A stretch of 64,000 nt of DNA from Methylobacter sp. KS41 (GCA_002862125.1 PHSP01000001.1:1956501-2020500); one strand, 5' to 3'. Positions 1 through 8,822 are shown, counted from the first letter of the stretch. The notes: generated by a model from the sequence alone, not told the origin. A program made the numbers and translations.

Positions 1-2
1 CC

Positions 3-659
3 CGGCTACAGCAAAGAATCGATGACCTGTTCATATTACAGCATCATACCCCCGCCAATATTTCCCAAAAAATAAAGCTCCTCTCTATCGGCCGGCGCTT
101 AAAAGACGACACTCAATTCAAAAAAACCGCCACCGCCTTGTTCAACGGCAAGCAAATCAGCATCCACTACAACGGCAGAAGCGAAAACGCCATACAAACA
201 AACCGGACCATCTCGCCGCAACAGCTCATCTACTACCGCGACAACTGGTATATCGCGGCCTTTTGCCACTACCGCAAGGAACTGCGGGTATTTGCCATGG
301 ATAACATCAGCTCATCAAAAATACTGGAGCAAGTCTCAGAACCCATAGACCCAAAAGAACTGGAGCATTTTCTCACCTCGTCTTACGGCATCTTCAGTGG
401 TTCAGCGCAATACGTCGCCGTGCTTGAGTTTACAAAATCCAGAGCCAAATGGGTCGCCGACGAAAGCTGGCATCCCGGGCAAGAAGGCAAATGGCTGGAT
501 AACGGCGGCTATCAGCTCAGCATTCCTTTTAACGACAGCCGCGAACTGATCATGGACATACTCAAATACGGCGCGGAAGTGGAAATAATAGCGCCTGAAT
601 TCTTGCGCGAAGCGGTCATCAAGCAAATAGCCGCGATGCAAAAAATTTATCAAAAATAA
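3..659 (+). CDS. WYL-domain transcriptional regulator (5' end outside window)
   Basis: The reading frame is open from the first bases of the window, so the start lies upstream and only about 218 C-terminal residues are seen. The visible part has the WYL-domain pattern: a beta-rich segment with YYRDNWYIAAFCHYRKELR followed by FAMDNISS, then the C-terminal extension ending in an amphipathic helix. WYL regulators (YafY/DeoR-like with an N-terminal helix-turn-helix) bind ligands or nucleic acid, and members next to cas genes are known to control CRISPR-Cas operons. Here the gene ends 71 bp before cas3 on the same strand, so a role in controlling the I-E operon is a reasonable inference. The DNA-binding domain cannot be checked because it is outside the window. 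A TTG at 138 is not the real start. Confidence 0.8.
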   Translation, partial: RLQQRIDDLFILQHHTPANISQKIKLLSIGRRLKDDTQFKKTATALFNGKQISIHYNGRSENAIQTNRTISPQQLIYYRDNWYIAAFCHYRKELRVFAMDNISSSKILEQVSEPIDPKELEHFLTSSYGIFSGSAQYVAVLEFTKSRAKWVADESWHPGQEGKWLDNGGYQLSIPFNDSRELIMDILKYGAEVEIIAPEFLREAVIKQIAAMQKIYQK

Positions 660-662
660 TTT

Positions 663-685
663 ACAACCTCACCGGATGAGGTTGT
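663..685. promoter_or_regulatory. 9-bp perfect inverted repeat between WYL gene and cas3
   Basis: Arms acaacctca (663-671) and tgaggttgt (677-685) are perfect reverse complements around a 5-nt loop. There is no following T-tract, so it is not a classic intrinsic terminator. Its place just after the WYL stop and before cas3 makes it either an mRNA hairpin or an operator for the cas operon; the sequence does not decide. Confidence 0.45.
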
Positions 686-730
686 CAGCGTGGATAATGG
701 CAATAAAACCAAACGAGAGGGCGGGGAAAA

Positions 731-3439
731 ATGACGGATAAGCTGTATTACAGGTATTGGGGCAAGGCACGTTCGGATAACGAAAACGGTCCGGGGTATC
801 ATTTGCTGCCTTACCATTGCCTGGATGTGGCGGCGGTGGGGTTCCAATTATTAAGCCCAGACAAACCGCTTTGCAAACAATTGGCAAAACAACTGGAAGT
901 AAATCCGGAATGGCTAAGGACTTTATTTGTTTTCTGCCTGATGCTGCATGATTTGGGTAAGTTTTCCCGCGCTTTTCAAGGTTTGCGGACAGATTTGTCG
1001 CCAGAATTGGTCAAGGCTAACCCCAGGATGTGTTATTCGGAGAGGCATGACAGTATGGGTTTTTGCCTTTGGCGTGAAGTGCTATCAGACCAATTGCCTG
1101 AATCATTGCAAGTCGCGCTGGGCGATACCTTCAACATCGCTTGGTTAAGCCATATCGAACCCTGGCTGGAAATCGTCACAGGCCATCACGGTATGCCGCC
1201 CAAAAATAATGTGCGGACGCGGAATTTTTTTGAAGATGAAGACGAACAGGCGGCAATTGGCTTTGTGATAGATGCCATGCGTCTGCTATTGGCTAATTTT
1301 GATTGTCACCCATTGCTGGATAAGTCTCTAAAAACACGCTTGAAACCATTATCGTGGCAATTGGCGGGAATCGCGGTATTAGCCGACTGGCTGGGTTCCA
1401 ATCAGGATTATTTCAATTACTTCAGAGAACGCATGGACTTGGATGGTTATTGGCGGGAGGTTGCCTTAAAGAATGCAGCAGAAGCCATCAACGCATTACC
1501 AAAAGTACCGGAAGCGACGGCCTTCAAGTCTATTGAAAATCTGTTTTCCTTCATCCAAGAGTCCACGCCGCTACAAAAATACGCCATCAACGAACCGCTT
1601 GCCCAACAACCGCAACTTTTTATCCTGGAAGATGTGACGGGAGCAGGTAAAACCGAAGCCGCGCTAATCCTAAGCCAACGGCTAATGGCGCAAGGCTTGG
1701 CGGAAGGATTGTATATTGCCTTGCCGACCATGGCGACCGCCAATGCGATGTACCAACGGTTGGGCGGCGTTTATCGCAAGTTTTACCAAGCCGACGACAA
1801 ACCGTCATTGATATTGGCACACGGTGCGCGTGAGTTGTCGCAAGATTTTCAGGATTCGGTGGCTTTTGTCGAACAGATGAAAACTGATGGCGATTATCAG
1901 AGCGGCAATAACGAAGCCGATCAGGAGCTCAGCGCTACCTCCTATTGCAACGCTTGGTTGGCGGACAGCCGCAAAAAAGCACTATTGGCCGATGTCGGGG
2001 TCGGCACTTTGGATCAGGCCTTGCTTGCCGTATTGCCGGCTCGTCACCAATCGCTACGTTTGTTAGGTCTAGGCCGCAAAGTGCTATTGGTCGATGAAGT
2101 CCATGCTTACGACAGCTACATGCAAAAACTCTTGGATGCCTTGCTGGAAGCCCACGCAAGGCAGGGCGGCAGCGTGATTTTATTATCCGCCACTTTGCCG
2201 CAAACCATGCGCGAAAATTTAGTGGCGGCCTATCACAAAGGACTCGGCGAAACCGCCCCGGCTTTAGATTATCCGGCGCAATATCCGCTAGCCACGCATA
2301 CGCCCGCCGCGCAGGTTGAACAACACATAGACACCCGCCAAGCCGTCGAGCGCACCGTTCAAGTCAAGCGGTTAGGCACCGAAGCCGACGTGCTGGCGCA
2401 AATCCAGCAAGCCATCACCGCTGGGCATTGCGTGTGCTGGATACGCAACACTGTCAAATCGGCTCGCCACTCGTATCAAGATTTACTCGACGAAGGTATA
2501 GCGCCCGAACAACTCAGTCTGTTCCACAGCCGTTTTGCCATGATCGACAGGCAGGCCATTGAAAACCGCACCTTGACGCAATTCGGGCGTGATTCAAACC
2601 ACCAACAAAGAACAGGCCAAATCTTGATCGCCACGCAAGTCGTAGAACAGTCATTAGATTTAGATTTCGACGTGATGATTACCGACCTCGCCCCGATAGA
2701 CTTAATCATCCAACGGGCAGGCCGATTGCGCCGGCATAACCGCGACACCCAAGGCAATCGCCTTGCGCACGAAGCCCCCGACCAACGCGGCGTTCCCGTC
2801 CTCTACCTCCATTGCCCCGAACCCGCGCTTGATGCCGATGCCAATTGGCTAAAGCCCGACCATAGCGGAACACAAGCCGTCTATCCGCATATCGGCCAGC
2901 TTTGGTTGACCGCCAAGCAATTAATGGAGAAAAGCCAATTCGCCATGCCCGATGATGCCAGGGATTTGATTGAAGGCGTGTATTCATGGGAAGCGGAAGA
3001 CTCATTATCCCAAGCGTTACAAGAGGCTTCTTTAGCAGCGATTGGCAAAGCCATGAGTTATCGGGAAATCGGCAACATGAACGCGCTCGATCTTGCCAAA
3101 GGCTATACCCGCAAAAGTGCCGAAAAAAGCGGCGGCTGGGATGAGGAAACCAAAATCCCAACCCGGTTGACTGATGAAGAAACGGTATCGGTCGCGCTCG
3201 CCATTGTAGAAAACGGCCAGCTCAAACCTTACGCCCAAGCGGAACGCTATGCTTGGGCATTAAGTACCGTCAAATTGCCGGAACGCGAGAGGAAGAAAGC
3301 CCAGCAGCAGATACCAGCGGATATGAAAATTTTGATTGAAGCATTAAAGGCCGAACAAAAAGCCGTACGTTGGTTGGAGATTTTGCCGTTAGTGGAGGAG
3401 CAAGCGTTTTACTCCTCGCAACATGGGTTTCTGGGGTAA
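731..3439 (+). CDS. cas3: CRISPR-associated helicase/nuclease Cas3, type I-E (HD-helicase fusion)
   Basis: This 902-residue protein is the effector nuclease-helicase recruited by Cascade to degrade target DNA. The N-terminal HD nuclease domain shows MLHDLGKFSRAFQ (HD at residues 73-74). The SF2 helicase part has Walker A TGAGKTEAA (GAGKT at 304-308), a DEVH box (455-458), the SAT motif in LLSATLP, and the QRAGRLRRH motif VI typical of Cas3. Length fits complete I-E Cas3 proteins (about 890 aa in E. coli). It heads the operon cas3-cas8e-cse2-cas7e-cas5e-cas6e, separated from cas8e by 169 bp that contain a CRISPR-repeat-like element and hairpins. The ATG at 731 is preceded by gaggg/ggggaa, a usable ribosome binding site. 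No frameshift or missing catalytic motif is seen. Confidence 0.97.
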   Translation: MTDKLYYRYWGKARSDNENGPGYHLLPYHCLDVAAVGFQLLSPDKPLCKQLAKQLEVNPEWLRTLFVFCLMLHDLGKFSRAFQGLRTDLSPELVKANPRMCYSERHDSMGFCLWREVLSDQLPESLQVALGDTFNIAWLSHIEPWLEIVTGHHGMPPKNNVRTRNFFEDEDEQAAIGFVIDAMRLLLANFDCHPLLDKSLKTRLKPLSWQLAGIAVLADWLGSNQDYFNYFRERMDLDGYWREVALKNAAEAINALPKVPEATAFKSIENLFSFIQESTPLQKYAINEPLAQQPQLFILEDVTGAGKTEAALILSQRLMAQGLAEGLYIALPTMATANAMYQRLGGVYRKFYQADDKPSLILAHGARELSQDFQDSVAFVEQMKTDGDYQSGNNEADQELSATSYCNAWLADSRKKALLADVGVGTLDQALLAVLPARHQSLRLLGLGRKVLLVDEVHAYDSYMQKLLDALLEAHARQGGSVILLSATLPQTMRENLVAAYHKGLGETAPALDYPAQYPLATHTPAAQVEQHIDTRQAVERTVQVKRLGTEADVLAQIQQAITAGHCVCWIRNTVKSARHSYQDLLDEGIAPEQLSLFHSRFAMIDRQAIENRTLTQFGRDSNHQQRTGQILIATQVVEQSLDLDFDVMITDLAPIDLIIQRAGRLRRHNRDTQGNRLAHEAPDQRGVPVLYLHCPEPALDADANWLKPDHSGTQAVYPHIGQLWLTAKQLMEKSQFAMPDDARDLIEGVYSWEAEDSLSQALQEASLAAIGKAMSYREIGNMNALDLAKGYTRKSAEKSGGWDEETKIPTRLTDEETVSVALAIVENGQLKPYAQAERYAWALSTVKLPERERKKAQQQIPADMKILIEALKAEQKAVRWLEILPLVEEQAFYSSQHGFLG

Positions 3440-3462
3440 ATCCCCACGGGAGTGGGGAACGT
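3434..3462 (-). repeat. Solitary CRISPR-repeat-like element overlapping the cas3 stop codon
   Basis: Read on the minus strand, these 29 nt match the array repeat at 24 of 29 positions. The stem halves ccccac and gtgggg are intact; differences are at repeat positions 1, 12, 23, 24 and 29. There is no second repeat 61 bp away on either side. On the plus-strand mRNA the same bases fold into a 7-bp stem (tccccac/gtgggga) with a 4-nt loop immediately after the cas3 coding region. Such solo repeats inside cas operons could be a Cas6e landing site, a crRNA-like regulator, or a leftover of an old array. Confidence 0.75.
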
Positions 3463-3470
3463 ATAAATTC

Positions 3471-3536
3471 GCTTCTTCAAATAAGTAAGAAGCTAGTTAC
3501 GCTCATTCCCAAGCCGGAGCTTGGGAATGAGCGTAA
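3471..3536. repeat. Two consecutive hairpins in the cas3-cas8e gap, the second an 18-bp perfect palindromic element
   Basis: The first hairpin has 7-bp arms (gcttctt 3471-3477, aagaagc 3487-3493). The second has 18-bp perfect arms (3497-3514 and 3519-3536) around the loop cgga. The core ttcccaagc...gcttgggaa resembles a palindromic dispersed intergenic repeat seen in many bacteria (recollection, not searched). Neither is followed by a T-tract. Together with the repeat-like element just upstream they fill most of the gap and could stabilise or separate the cas3 and cas8e parts of the transcript. Confidence 0.7.
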
Positions 3537-3608
3537 ATTGTAAAGAGAAGCTGATATTGATGGGCTTATGATGTTGTTCAAAGCAAGAAAAAATTTACAG
3601 GAGAACGT

Positions 3609-5270
3609 ATGAATTTAATCACCGACCGCTGGCTACCCGTCACACGTCAAAATGGGCAAGTCGATACAATCGCCCCCTGGCAAATTGCCGAAACCGATAA
3701 TCCTGTTGTTGAAATCAATGCGCCAAGGCCGGATTTTCAAGGCGCGTTGTACCAGTTATTAATCGGTTTGCTACAAACCTGTTTTATGCCGGAAGACAAA
3801 GATGAATGGGAAGAATATTGGCAAACAATGCCCGAACCGAACATATTGCGGGAGTGTTTTGAAAAAGCGGCCTTTGCGTTTGAATTGGATAATCCCAGCG
3901 GCGCGTCTTTCATGCAAGAACATCCTGATACAAATAATCATGTTGATGATTTTGCAAAGGCAGAATGGTTGCCGATTGAAGACTTGATAGGTGGTGCGTT
4001 AAGCGATAATACTCGAAAAGGCAATAAAGATCTGTTCGTAAAATCCAAGCAAATTCAACTGATTTCACCTTACTGGGTAGCCTTGGCTTTATTTAACATG
4101 CAAATAACTGGAGTATTGGCTTGGGGGCAACATAGATTAGGATTAAGAGGAAATGCACCTTTAACGACTTTAGTCATGCCGGATTCAAAGCAACAAAGTT
4201 TGTTATGGCAGAAACTTTGGCTAAACGTCATTTATCAGGAAGACATTGATTTAATGCCTGGCGATACTGAAAAACAAGCGTTACCGAACATTTTTCCTTG
4301 GCTTACAAAAACGCGAATTAGCCCTGAAAAAGAACCCACTTCACCTTCTGATGCACATCCTTTACAACATTATTGGCCGATGCCAAGACGTATTAAGTTA
4401 AAAATTGAAACAATCGATAGTGTATGCGATTTGACAGGCACAGTAATCAAAAAGGGGGTTAGTCATTACCAAAGAGTTCCCGACGGCGTCTATTACACTA
4501 ACGGTTGGGTGAATCCGTTAACGCCTTATCACAGAGCGGCAAGAGATCAATTTCCTAAACCCGTTGAGGGTAAGCTAGCAGGAGAAGGATTTAGGCAATG
4601 GGTTTCACTTAACTACGATGAATATGTTGATACTGAAAATAAAAAAATGCGGTGGGGCAGAGCCTTAGCCGTTAAGCATTTTTACGAAGAAAAACCGAGC
4701 ATAAATCTTACGACCCAACTTTGGTGCTTTGGCTATGACGCAACCAACGCCAATGTTAAATGCTGGTATGAATCAGTTATGCCGACTTTTAATTTATCTC
4801 CTGAAGATATTGATGCTTTAAAAAGTCATGTGTCTGAAGTTTTACAAATAGCTTACCACTTATCGGACGAACTCAAGTTTTCCCTAATTAGGGCTTGGTT
4901 CAGGCCACAAACCGATGGTAATGGTAAACAATCATGGAATCACATAAAAAGTAGTATCAATAAAGCGGGTCATTTAAGTACCTATAAAAGCATTGATAAT
5001 GACTACTGGAGCCAACTTGAATCCCCTTTTTCTAAGATAATCACTGAAATAATTGATTACGGGCAAACAACCGGACAGCCATTGCACATTTATGGCAAGT
5101 GGCTGAAAGCAATCCAAAGCCATTGTCTTAATTACTTTGATCAAAATGCGTTGAATGAAGCTATAGAGGAAATGGACATGAAACGGGTTATCGAAGCCAA
5201 AAAGTATTTGAGGGATGCGCTATACCCCAATAAAAAAGGGCTTTTAAAAACTATTAACGATTTCAACTAA
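3609..5270 (+). CDS. cas8e: Cascade large subunit Cas8e (Cse1/CasA), type I-E
   Basis: This 553-residue protein is the large Cascade subunit that reads the PAM and recruits Cas3. The N-terminus MNLITDRWLPVTRQNGQ, followed by the PRPDFQGALYQLLIGLLQT segment, is the standard Cse1 opening, and the length matches the family (about 500-550 aa). The ATG at 3609 follows a good ribosome binding site (acaggagaac). It is the first gene of the five-gene Cascade block, with 17 bp to cse2, so it is co-translated with the rest. Base composition is somewhat more AT-rich than cas3, as is cse2 after it, which might reflect a different history of the two halves of the operon; that is only an impression by eye. 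Confidence 0.96.
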   Translation: MNLITDRWLPVTRQNGQVDTIAPWQIAETDNPVVEINAPRPDFQGALYQLLIGLLQTCFMPEDKDEWEEYWQTMPEPNILRECFEKAAFAFELDNPSGASFMQEHPDTNNHVDDFAKAEWLPIEDLIGGALSDNTRKGNKDLFVKSKQIQLISPYWVALALFNMQITGVLAWGQHRLGLRGNAPLTTLVMPDSKQQSLLWQKLWLNVIYQEDIDLMPGDTEKQALPNIFPWLTKTRISPEKEPTSPSDAHPLQHYWPMPRRIKLKIETIDSVCDLTGTVIKKGVSHYQRVPDGVYYTNGWVNPLTPYHRAARDQFPKPVEGKLAGEGFRQWVSLNYDEYVDTENKKMRWGRALAVKHFYEEKPSINLTTQLWCFGYDATNANVKCWYESVMPTFNLSPEDIDALKSHVSEVLQIAYHLSDELKFSLIRAWFRPQTDGNGKQSWNHIKSSINKAGHLSTYKSIDNDYWSQLESPFSKIITEIIDYGQTTGQPLHIYGKWLKAIQSHCLNYFDQNALNEAIEEMDMKRVIEAKKYLRDALYPNKKGLLKTINDFN

Positions 5271-5287
5271 CAATAGAGAGAAGATTC

Positions 5288-5851
5288 ATGAAATATGATT
5301 TTCTGAGTGATAAAGAGCAAAGCGATTTAATGGCTTGGCATGATTCGCTGGATAGTAATCGCGGTGATCGAGCACGATTGCGTCGCGCAGAAAGTCCAGA
5401 GGATATTTTATTGATGGACTCGTTTTTTCATTTTTTAAAACACATGCCCGAGGATTTTCCTAAAGGATCGTCAAAAAACAAGCGAAGGTTTTCGGAAAGC
5501 CAAAGATTTTGTGTGGCTGCGTTGATGGCAGGATTGCTTTCGCATGTTAAATCAAACAACGAGGCATTAAGTTTTGCCAAGCAATTAGCGGGGGCAAGCA
5601 AAAGCAGTACACCGATGAGCGAATTACGTTTTCGCCAATTGCTTAAAAGCTCAAGCATAGATGACTTTTATCGGCGCATGATTAGGGCAATCCGCTTGCT
5701 AGATAACAAAGTCAGCATTATTTCCTTAGCAAACGACATTGTTCAATGGTTTTGGGAGCATGAACAAATCGAAATTGACCGACAACCTACAAACCGTCTA
5801 GCCGTGCGCTGGGCTACTGATTATTTCACCGCACCTAAAAATTCTGATTAA
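5288..5851 (+). CDS. cse2: Cascade small subunit Cse2 (CasB, Cas11e)
   Basis: This 187-residue helical protein forms the belly dimer of I-E Cascade and stabilises the R-loop. Recognisable features are the RGDRARLRRAESPEDIL segment near residues 25-41, characteristic of Cse2, the basic KNKRRFSESQRF stretch, and the STPMSELRFRQLL motif in the middle. Length is close to E. coli CasB (160 aa). It sits 17 bp after cas8e and 9 bp before cas7e, with a ribosome binding site (agagagaag) ahead of its ATG. Confidence 0.94.
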   Translation: MKYDFLSDKEQSDLMAWHDSLDSNRGDRARLRRAESPEDILLMDSFFHFLKHMPEDFPKGSSKNKRRFSESQRFCVAALMAGLLSHVKSNNEALSFAKQLAGASKSSTPMSELRFRQLLKSSSIDDFYRRMIRAIRLLDNKVSIISLANDIVQWFWEHEQIEIDRQPTNRLAVRWATDYFTAPKNSD

Positions 5852-5860
5852 GGAGACTCT

Positions 5861-7048
5861 ATGAGCCGTTTTATCCAATTGCACTTACTGACCGCCTACC
5901 CACCCGCCAACTTAAACCGCGATGACCAAGGCAGCCCTAAAACCGCAAAAATGGGAGGTTATGACCGCTTGCGGGTTTCTTCACAATGCTTAAAAAGAAC
6001 ATGGCGGAGTTTTGATTTATTTAGTGAAGCGGTGATAGGGCCTAAAGGCCAGCGCACCAAACTTTTTGGCCTAGATAAATATAAGGACATGATAAAAGAG
6101 GGCATTAACCATGAAAATGCAGTGTCCTGGTCTACTGCAATTGCTGGCGTTTTTGGAAAAAGCAGAAAAGTTCTCGCTGATAGTGAGTTGAAAAAAACAT
6201 TAGCAGATGAAAAGAAAAGGCAAGAGTTTGAAGCCAAACTTAGAAAGCGTTGGACATCAAGAAGTTGCGAAGGATTTGACTTTAATGCCCTGACAGTGGA
6301 AGAGCTTAATAAAATGGAAGGTGTGGAAATTGAACAGCTTGCATTTGTCACCCAAGAAGAAAATGAAGCGATTACAACACTGGTGAAAACTCTCGCGGAA
6401 CGCGGAAGTGAGCCAGATCAAAGCGAATTAGAGGTTTTGAGGGACAAAACGTCTTCGGTAGATGTTGCTCTTTGGGGAAGAATGTTAGCCGATGCACCTA
6501 AAAAGAATATTGAAGCTGCCTGCCAAGTCGCCCATGCCATCAGCGTTCATTCGGTGGTGATCGAAGATGATTATTTCACCGCTGTTGATGACCTCAATAA
6601 TGGGCTAGAAGACATGGGTGCGGCTCATATCGGTGAAACCCGCTTCGCCGCCGGATTGTTCTACGCCTACATCTGCATTAATCGCAAATTGCTGATTCAA
6701 AATCTCGATGGCAATGAAGAATTGGCAAACCAAGCCATCCGCGCTTTAACCGAAGCGGCAGTCAAAGTCGCGCCGGAAGGCAAGCAAAACAGCTTTGCGT
6801 CCCGCGCTTATGCCTCGTATGTGTTGGCGGAACAAGGCGATCAACAACCGCGCTCCTTGTCAGTGGCTTACCTTAAGCCACTCAGCCGCGATAATGAAGA
6901 TTTCCTGGCCGATGCCATCAAGCTCATCACCGAACAGAAAGATAGTTTCGACCAAGTGTATGGCGTCTGTGCGGACAATCGTTACGAATTGAACGTGCCG
7001 GAGAAACAAGGCACATTAGCCGGCTTGCTCGATTTCGTCGGTCAATAA
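5861..7048 (+). CDS. cas7e: Cascade backbone subunit Cas7e (Cse4/CasC)
   Basis: This 395-residue RAMP-fold protein polymerises along the crRNA as six copies in Cascade. The opening FIQLHLLTAYPPANLNRDD, the KTAKMGGYDRLRVSSQCLKR segment and the later GAAHIGETRFAAGLFYAY are hallmark Cse4/CasC sequences. It is slightly longer than E. coli CasC (363 aa), the extra length lying in a charged middle stretch around residues 100-200. The ATG at 5861 follows aaggagact, a strong ribosome binding site, which fits the need for more copies of this subunit. Confidence 0.96.
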   Translation: MSRFIQLHLLTAYPPANLNRDDQGSPKTAKMGGYDRLRVSSQCLKRTWRSFDLFSEAVIGPKGQRTKLFGLDKYKDMIKEGINHENAVSWSTAIAGVFGKSRKVLADSELKKTLADEKKRQEFEAKLRKRWTSRSCEGFDFNALTVEELNKMEGVEIEQLAFVTQEENEAITTLVKTLAERGSEPDQSELEVLRDKTSSVDVALWGRMLADAPKKNIEAACQVAHAISVHSVVIEDDYFTAVDDLNNGLEDMGAAHIGETRFAAGLFYAYICINRKLLIQNLDGNEELANQAIRALTEAAVKVAPEGKQNSFASRAYASYVLAEQGDQQPRSLSVAYLKPLSRDNEDFLADAIKLITEQKDSFDQVYGVCADNRYELNVPEKQGTLAGLLDFVGQ

Positions 7049-7059
7049 CGGAGCCAATT

Positions 7060-7848
7060 ATGGACTTATTGCTCTTCCGTTTATACGGCGCGATGGCAAG
7101 CTGGGGCGAAATCGCCGTTGGTGAAAACCGACATACCGCCAATTATCCCAGTAAATCTGCGTTGCTCGGTTTGCTGGGTGCAGCCTTAGGCTTAGAAAGG
7201 CAAGATGAGGAACGGCAACGCCAATTGCAGGAAGGCTATGCCTTCGCGGTGGAATCGTTCACCACCGGGCAGTTGCTACGTGATTATCACACTGCGCAAG
7301 TGCCGGATAATTTCGGAAAGTTTGTTTACCGCACCCGCCGCGATGAAATTGTCTTGGGTAAGGAACGCATTAAGTTAGGAGGCACAATTCTATCCAGTCG
7401 CGAATACCGCACCGATGCCTTGGCGGTTGTTGCCGTCCGAGCCTTGGCTGATGCGCCGTTTAGTTTGGCTGAGATTCAGGAAAAATTGTTAATGCCGGTC
7501 TTCCATCTGTATTTGGGTCGTAAATCCTGCCCCTTGTCGGCACCGCTCAACCCGCAATTGCTGAGCGATCAGCCTAATTTTTTGACGGCGTTCAAAGCTT
7601 ATCAACACAAACCGATGTTGCCAACTCGAATTGTTAGTGACGGTAATTTGGCTAAGCGGGATTTTGACTGGTTGGGTCGTCCTAAAGACAGGCATTATTA
7701 CTGGGAAGGTTCGGAGGTTGATTTTTGTGATACGCCGGAGGTATTAAAGCAACGCCAAACCCGCATCCGCCACGACCAGCCCTTATCGCGCAAACGCTGG
7801 CAATTCATGCCGCGACAGGAACATTATCTATTTCAAGGAGGTAAGTGA
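7060..7848 (+). CDS. cas5e: Cascade subunit Cas5e (CasD)
   Basis: This 262-residue RAMP protein caps the 5' handle of the crRNA in Cascade. The N-terminus LLFRLYGAMASWGEIAVGENRHT with the NYPSKSALLGLLGAALGLER segment is diagnostic for CasD. It is a little longer than the E. coli protein (224 aa). It starts 11 bp after cas7e; its stop codon TGA at 7846-7848 shares one base with the cas6e ATG, and the cas6e ribosome binding site (aaggaggt) lies inside its last codons, so the two are translationally coupled. Confidence 0.95.
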   Translation: MDLLLFRLYGAMASWGEIAVGENRHTANYPSKSALLGLLGAALGLERQDEERQRQLQEGYAFAVESFTTGQLLRDYHTAQVPDNFGKFVYRTRRDEIVLGKERIKLGGTILSSREYRTDALAVVAVRALADAPFSLAEIQEKLLMPVFHLYLGRKSCPLSAPLNPQLLSDQPNFLTAFKAYQHKPMLPTRIVSDGNLAKRDFDWLGRPKDRHYYWEGSEVDFCDTPEVLKQRQTRIRHDQPLSRKRWQFMPRQEHYLFQGGK

Positions 7849-8822
7849 TGTATTTTTCCAGAGTCAAGATTCAGCCCAACATTCTTAAATCATCGCAATT
7901 AAGCCGGGTACTTGAAGGCAATGTCTACGGTAGCCATCGGTTGTTGTGGGATTTGTTTCCCGGACAAGACCAACGCACATTTTTATATCGTGAAGAAATC
8001 GCCCGCGAGCAATTAAGCGCGTCGCCTGCGGTGCGCGGCGAACCGATTTATTATGTGGTTTCGCAAAGCAAACCTGTTGAAACGGCTTTATTTAAAGTTG
8101 AATCGAAAGATTATTTGCCCGAACAAAACGGCAAGCGACCCTTAGCAATCGGGCAACACTTTACTTTTGAATTACGGGCTAACCCTGTCGTTACTTGTAA
8201 AGTTGATCGTGATGATCCAGAGGAATTTTTAAAAAAACGGGCTATGCGTTCCCCAAACAATAAAACCAACTTAACCCGCAAGCGCGTTCACCACGATGTG
8301 GTGATGGATGCCCAGTTGCAATTTTTATCTTCGCTAGTTAAGGGTTTCCAGCTGGATTCATTACTATCGGCCAAACCCAACAAAGGTGACTACAAAAAAC
8401 TGTTGTTGGCAAACGGCGGCGAACCGTTAAACCAGCGGCTGACGAAATTATTGGCAAACGATCCTCGTTATGCCGAATGCTTATGGCAAACAGCCAGTCT
8501 TTCTGACAAACTGGAATGGGCTATCAAAGCTCATATTGATATAGCACTTGAAAGCTGGTTAAAAAAACAAGGCGAGCGATTAGGATTTGAATTGCTGGTA
8601 GACGATGACGATTTAAGCAAACTGCAAAATAGCGGCTACCTCTGGCATGGCTTGCCCGCCAAAGCTAAGCACAAAGGCGACAAATCCGGTTTTAGTTCGG
8701 TTGATTTTACCGGAGAATTGCAAATAACCGATACAGTAAAATTTGAACAAGCGTTGTTTCAAGGCATAGGCCGTTCTAAAGCCTTTGGCTGCGGCCTGCT
8801 GATGGTGCGTCGATGTGTGTAA
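7848..8822 (+). CDS. cas6e: crRNA endonuclease Cas6e (Cse3/CasE) with a large internal insertion
   Basis: Cas6e cuts the pre-crRNA at the base of each repeat hairpin and stays bound to the 3' handle. Catalytic-site residues are visible as VYGSHRLLWDLFP (Tyr27, His30 from this start), matching the Tyr/His of known Cse3 proteins, and the C-terminal glycine-rich loop is GIGRSKAFGCGLLMV. At 324 aa it is well over 100 aa longer than E. coli CasE (199 aa). The excess is mainly one block of about 80 residues between the conserved RKRVHHDVVMDA segment (ends near residue 150) and WLKKQGERLGFELL (starts near residue 235). The ATG at 7848 was chosen because aaggaggt lies at ideal spacing; a GTG at 7845 is possible. 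Confidence 0.93.
   Translation: MYFSRVKIQPNILKSSQLSRVLEGNVYGSHRLLWDLFPGQDQRTFLYREEIAREQLSASPAVRGEPIYYVVSQSKPVETALFKVESKDYLPEQNGKRPLAIGQHFTFELRANPVVTCKVDRDDPEEFLKKRAMRSPNNKTNLTRKRVHHDVVMDAQLQFLSSLVKGFQLDSLLSAKPNKGDYKKLLLANGGEPLNQRLTKLLANDPRYAECLWQTASLSDKLEWAIKAHIDIALESWLKKQGERLGFELLVDDDDLSKLQNSGYLWHGLPAKAKHKGDKSGFSSVDFTGELQITDTVKFEQALFQGIGRSKAFGCGLLMVRRCV

Noticed and set aside
2706-3161. 151-codon minus-strand frame inside cas3
   Set aside because: It is an antisense shadow of the Cas3 helicase domain.
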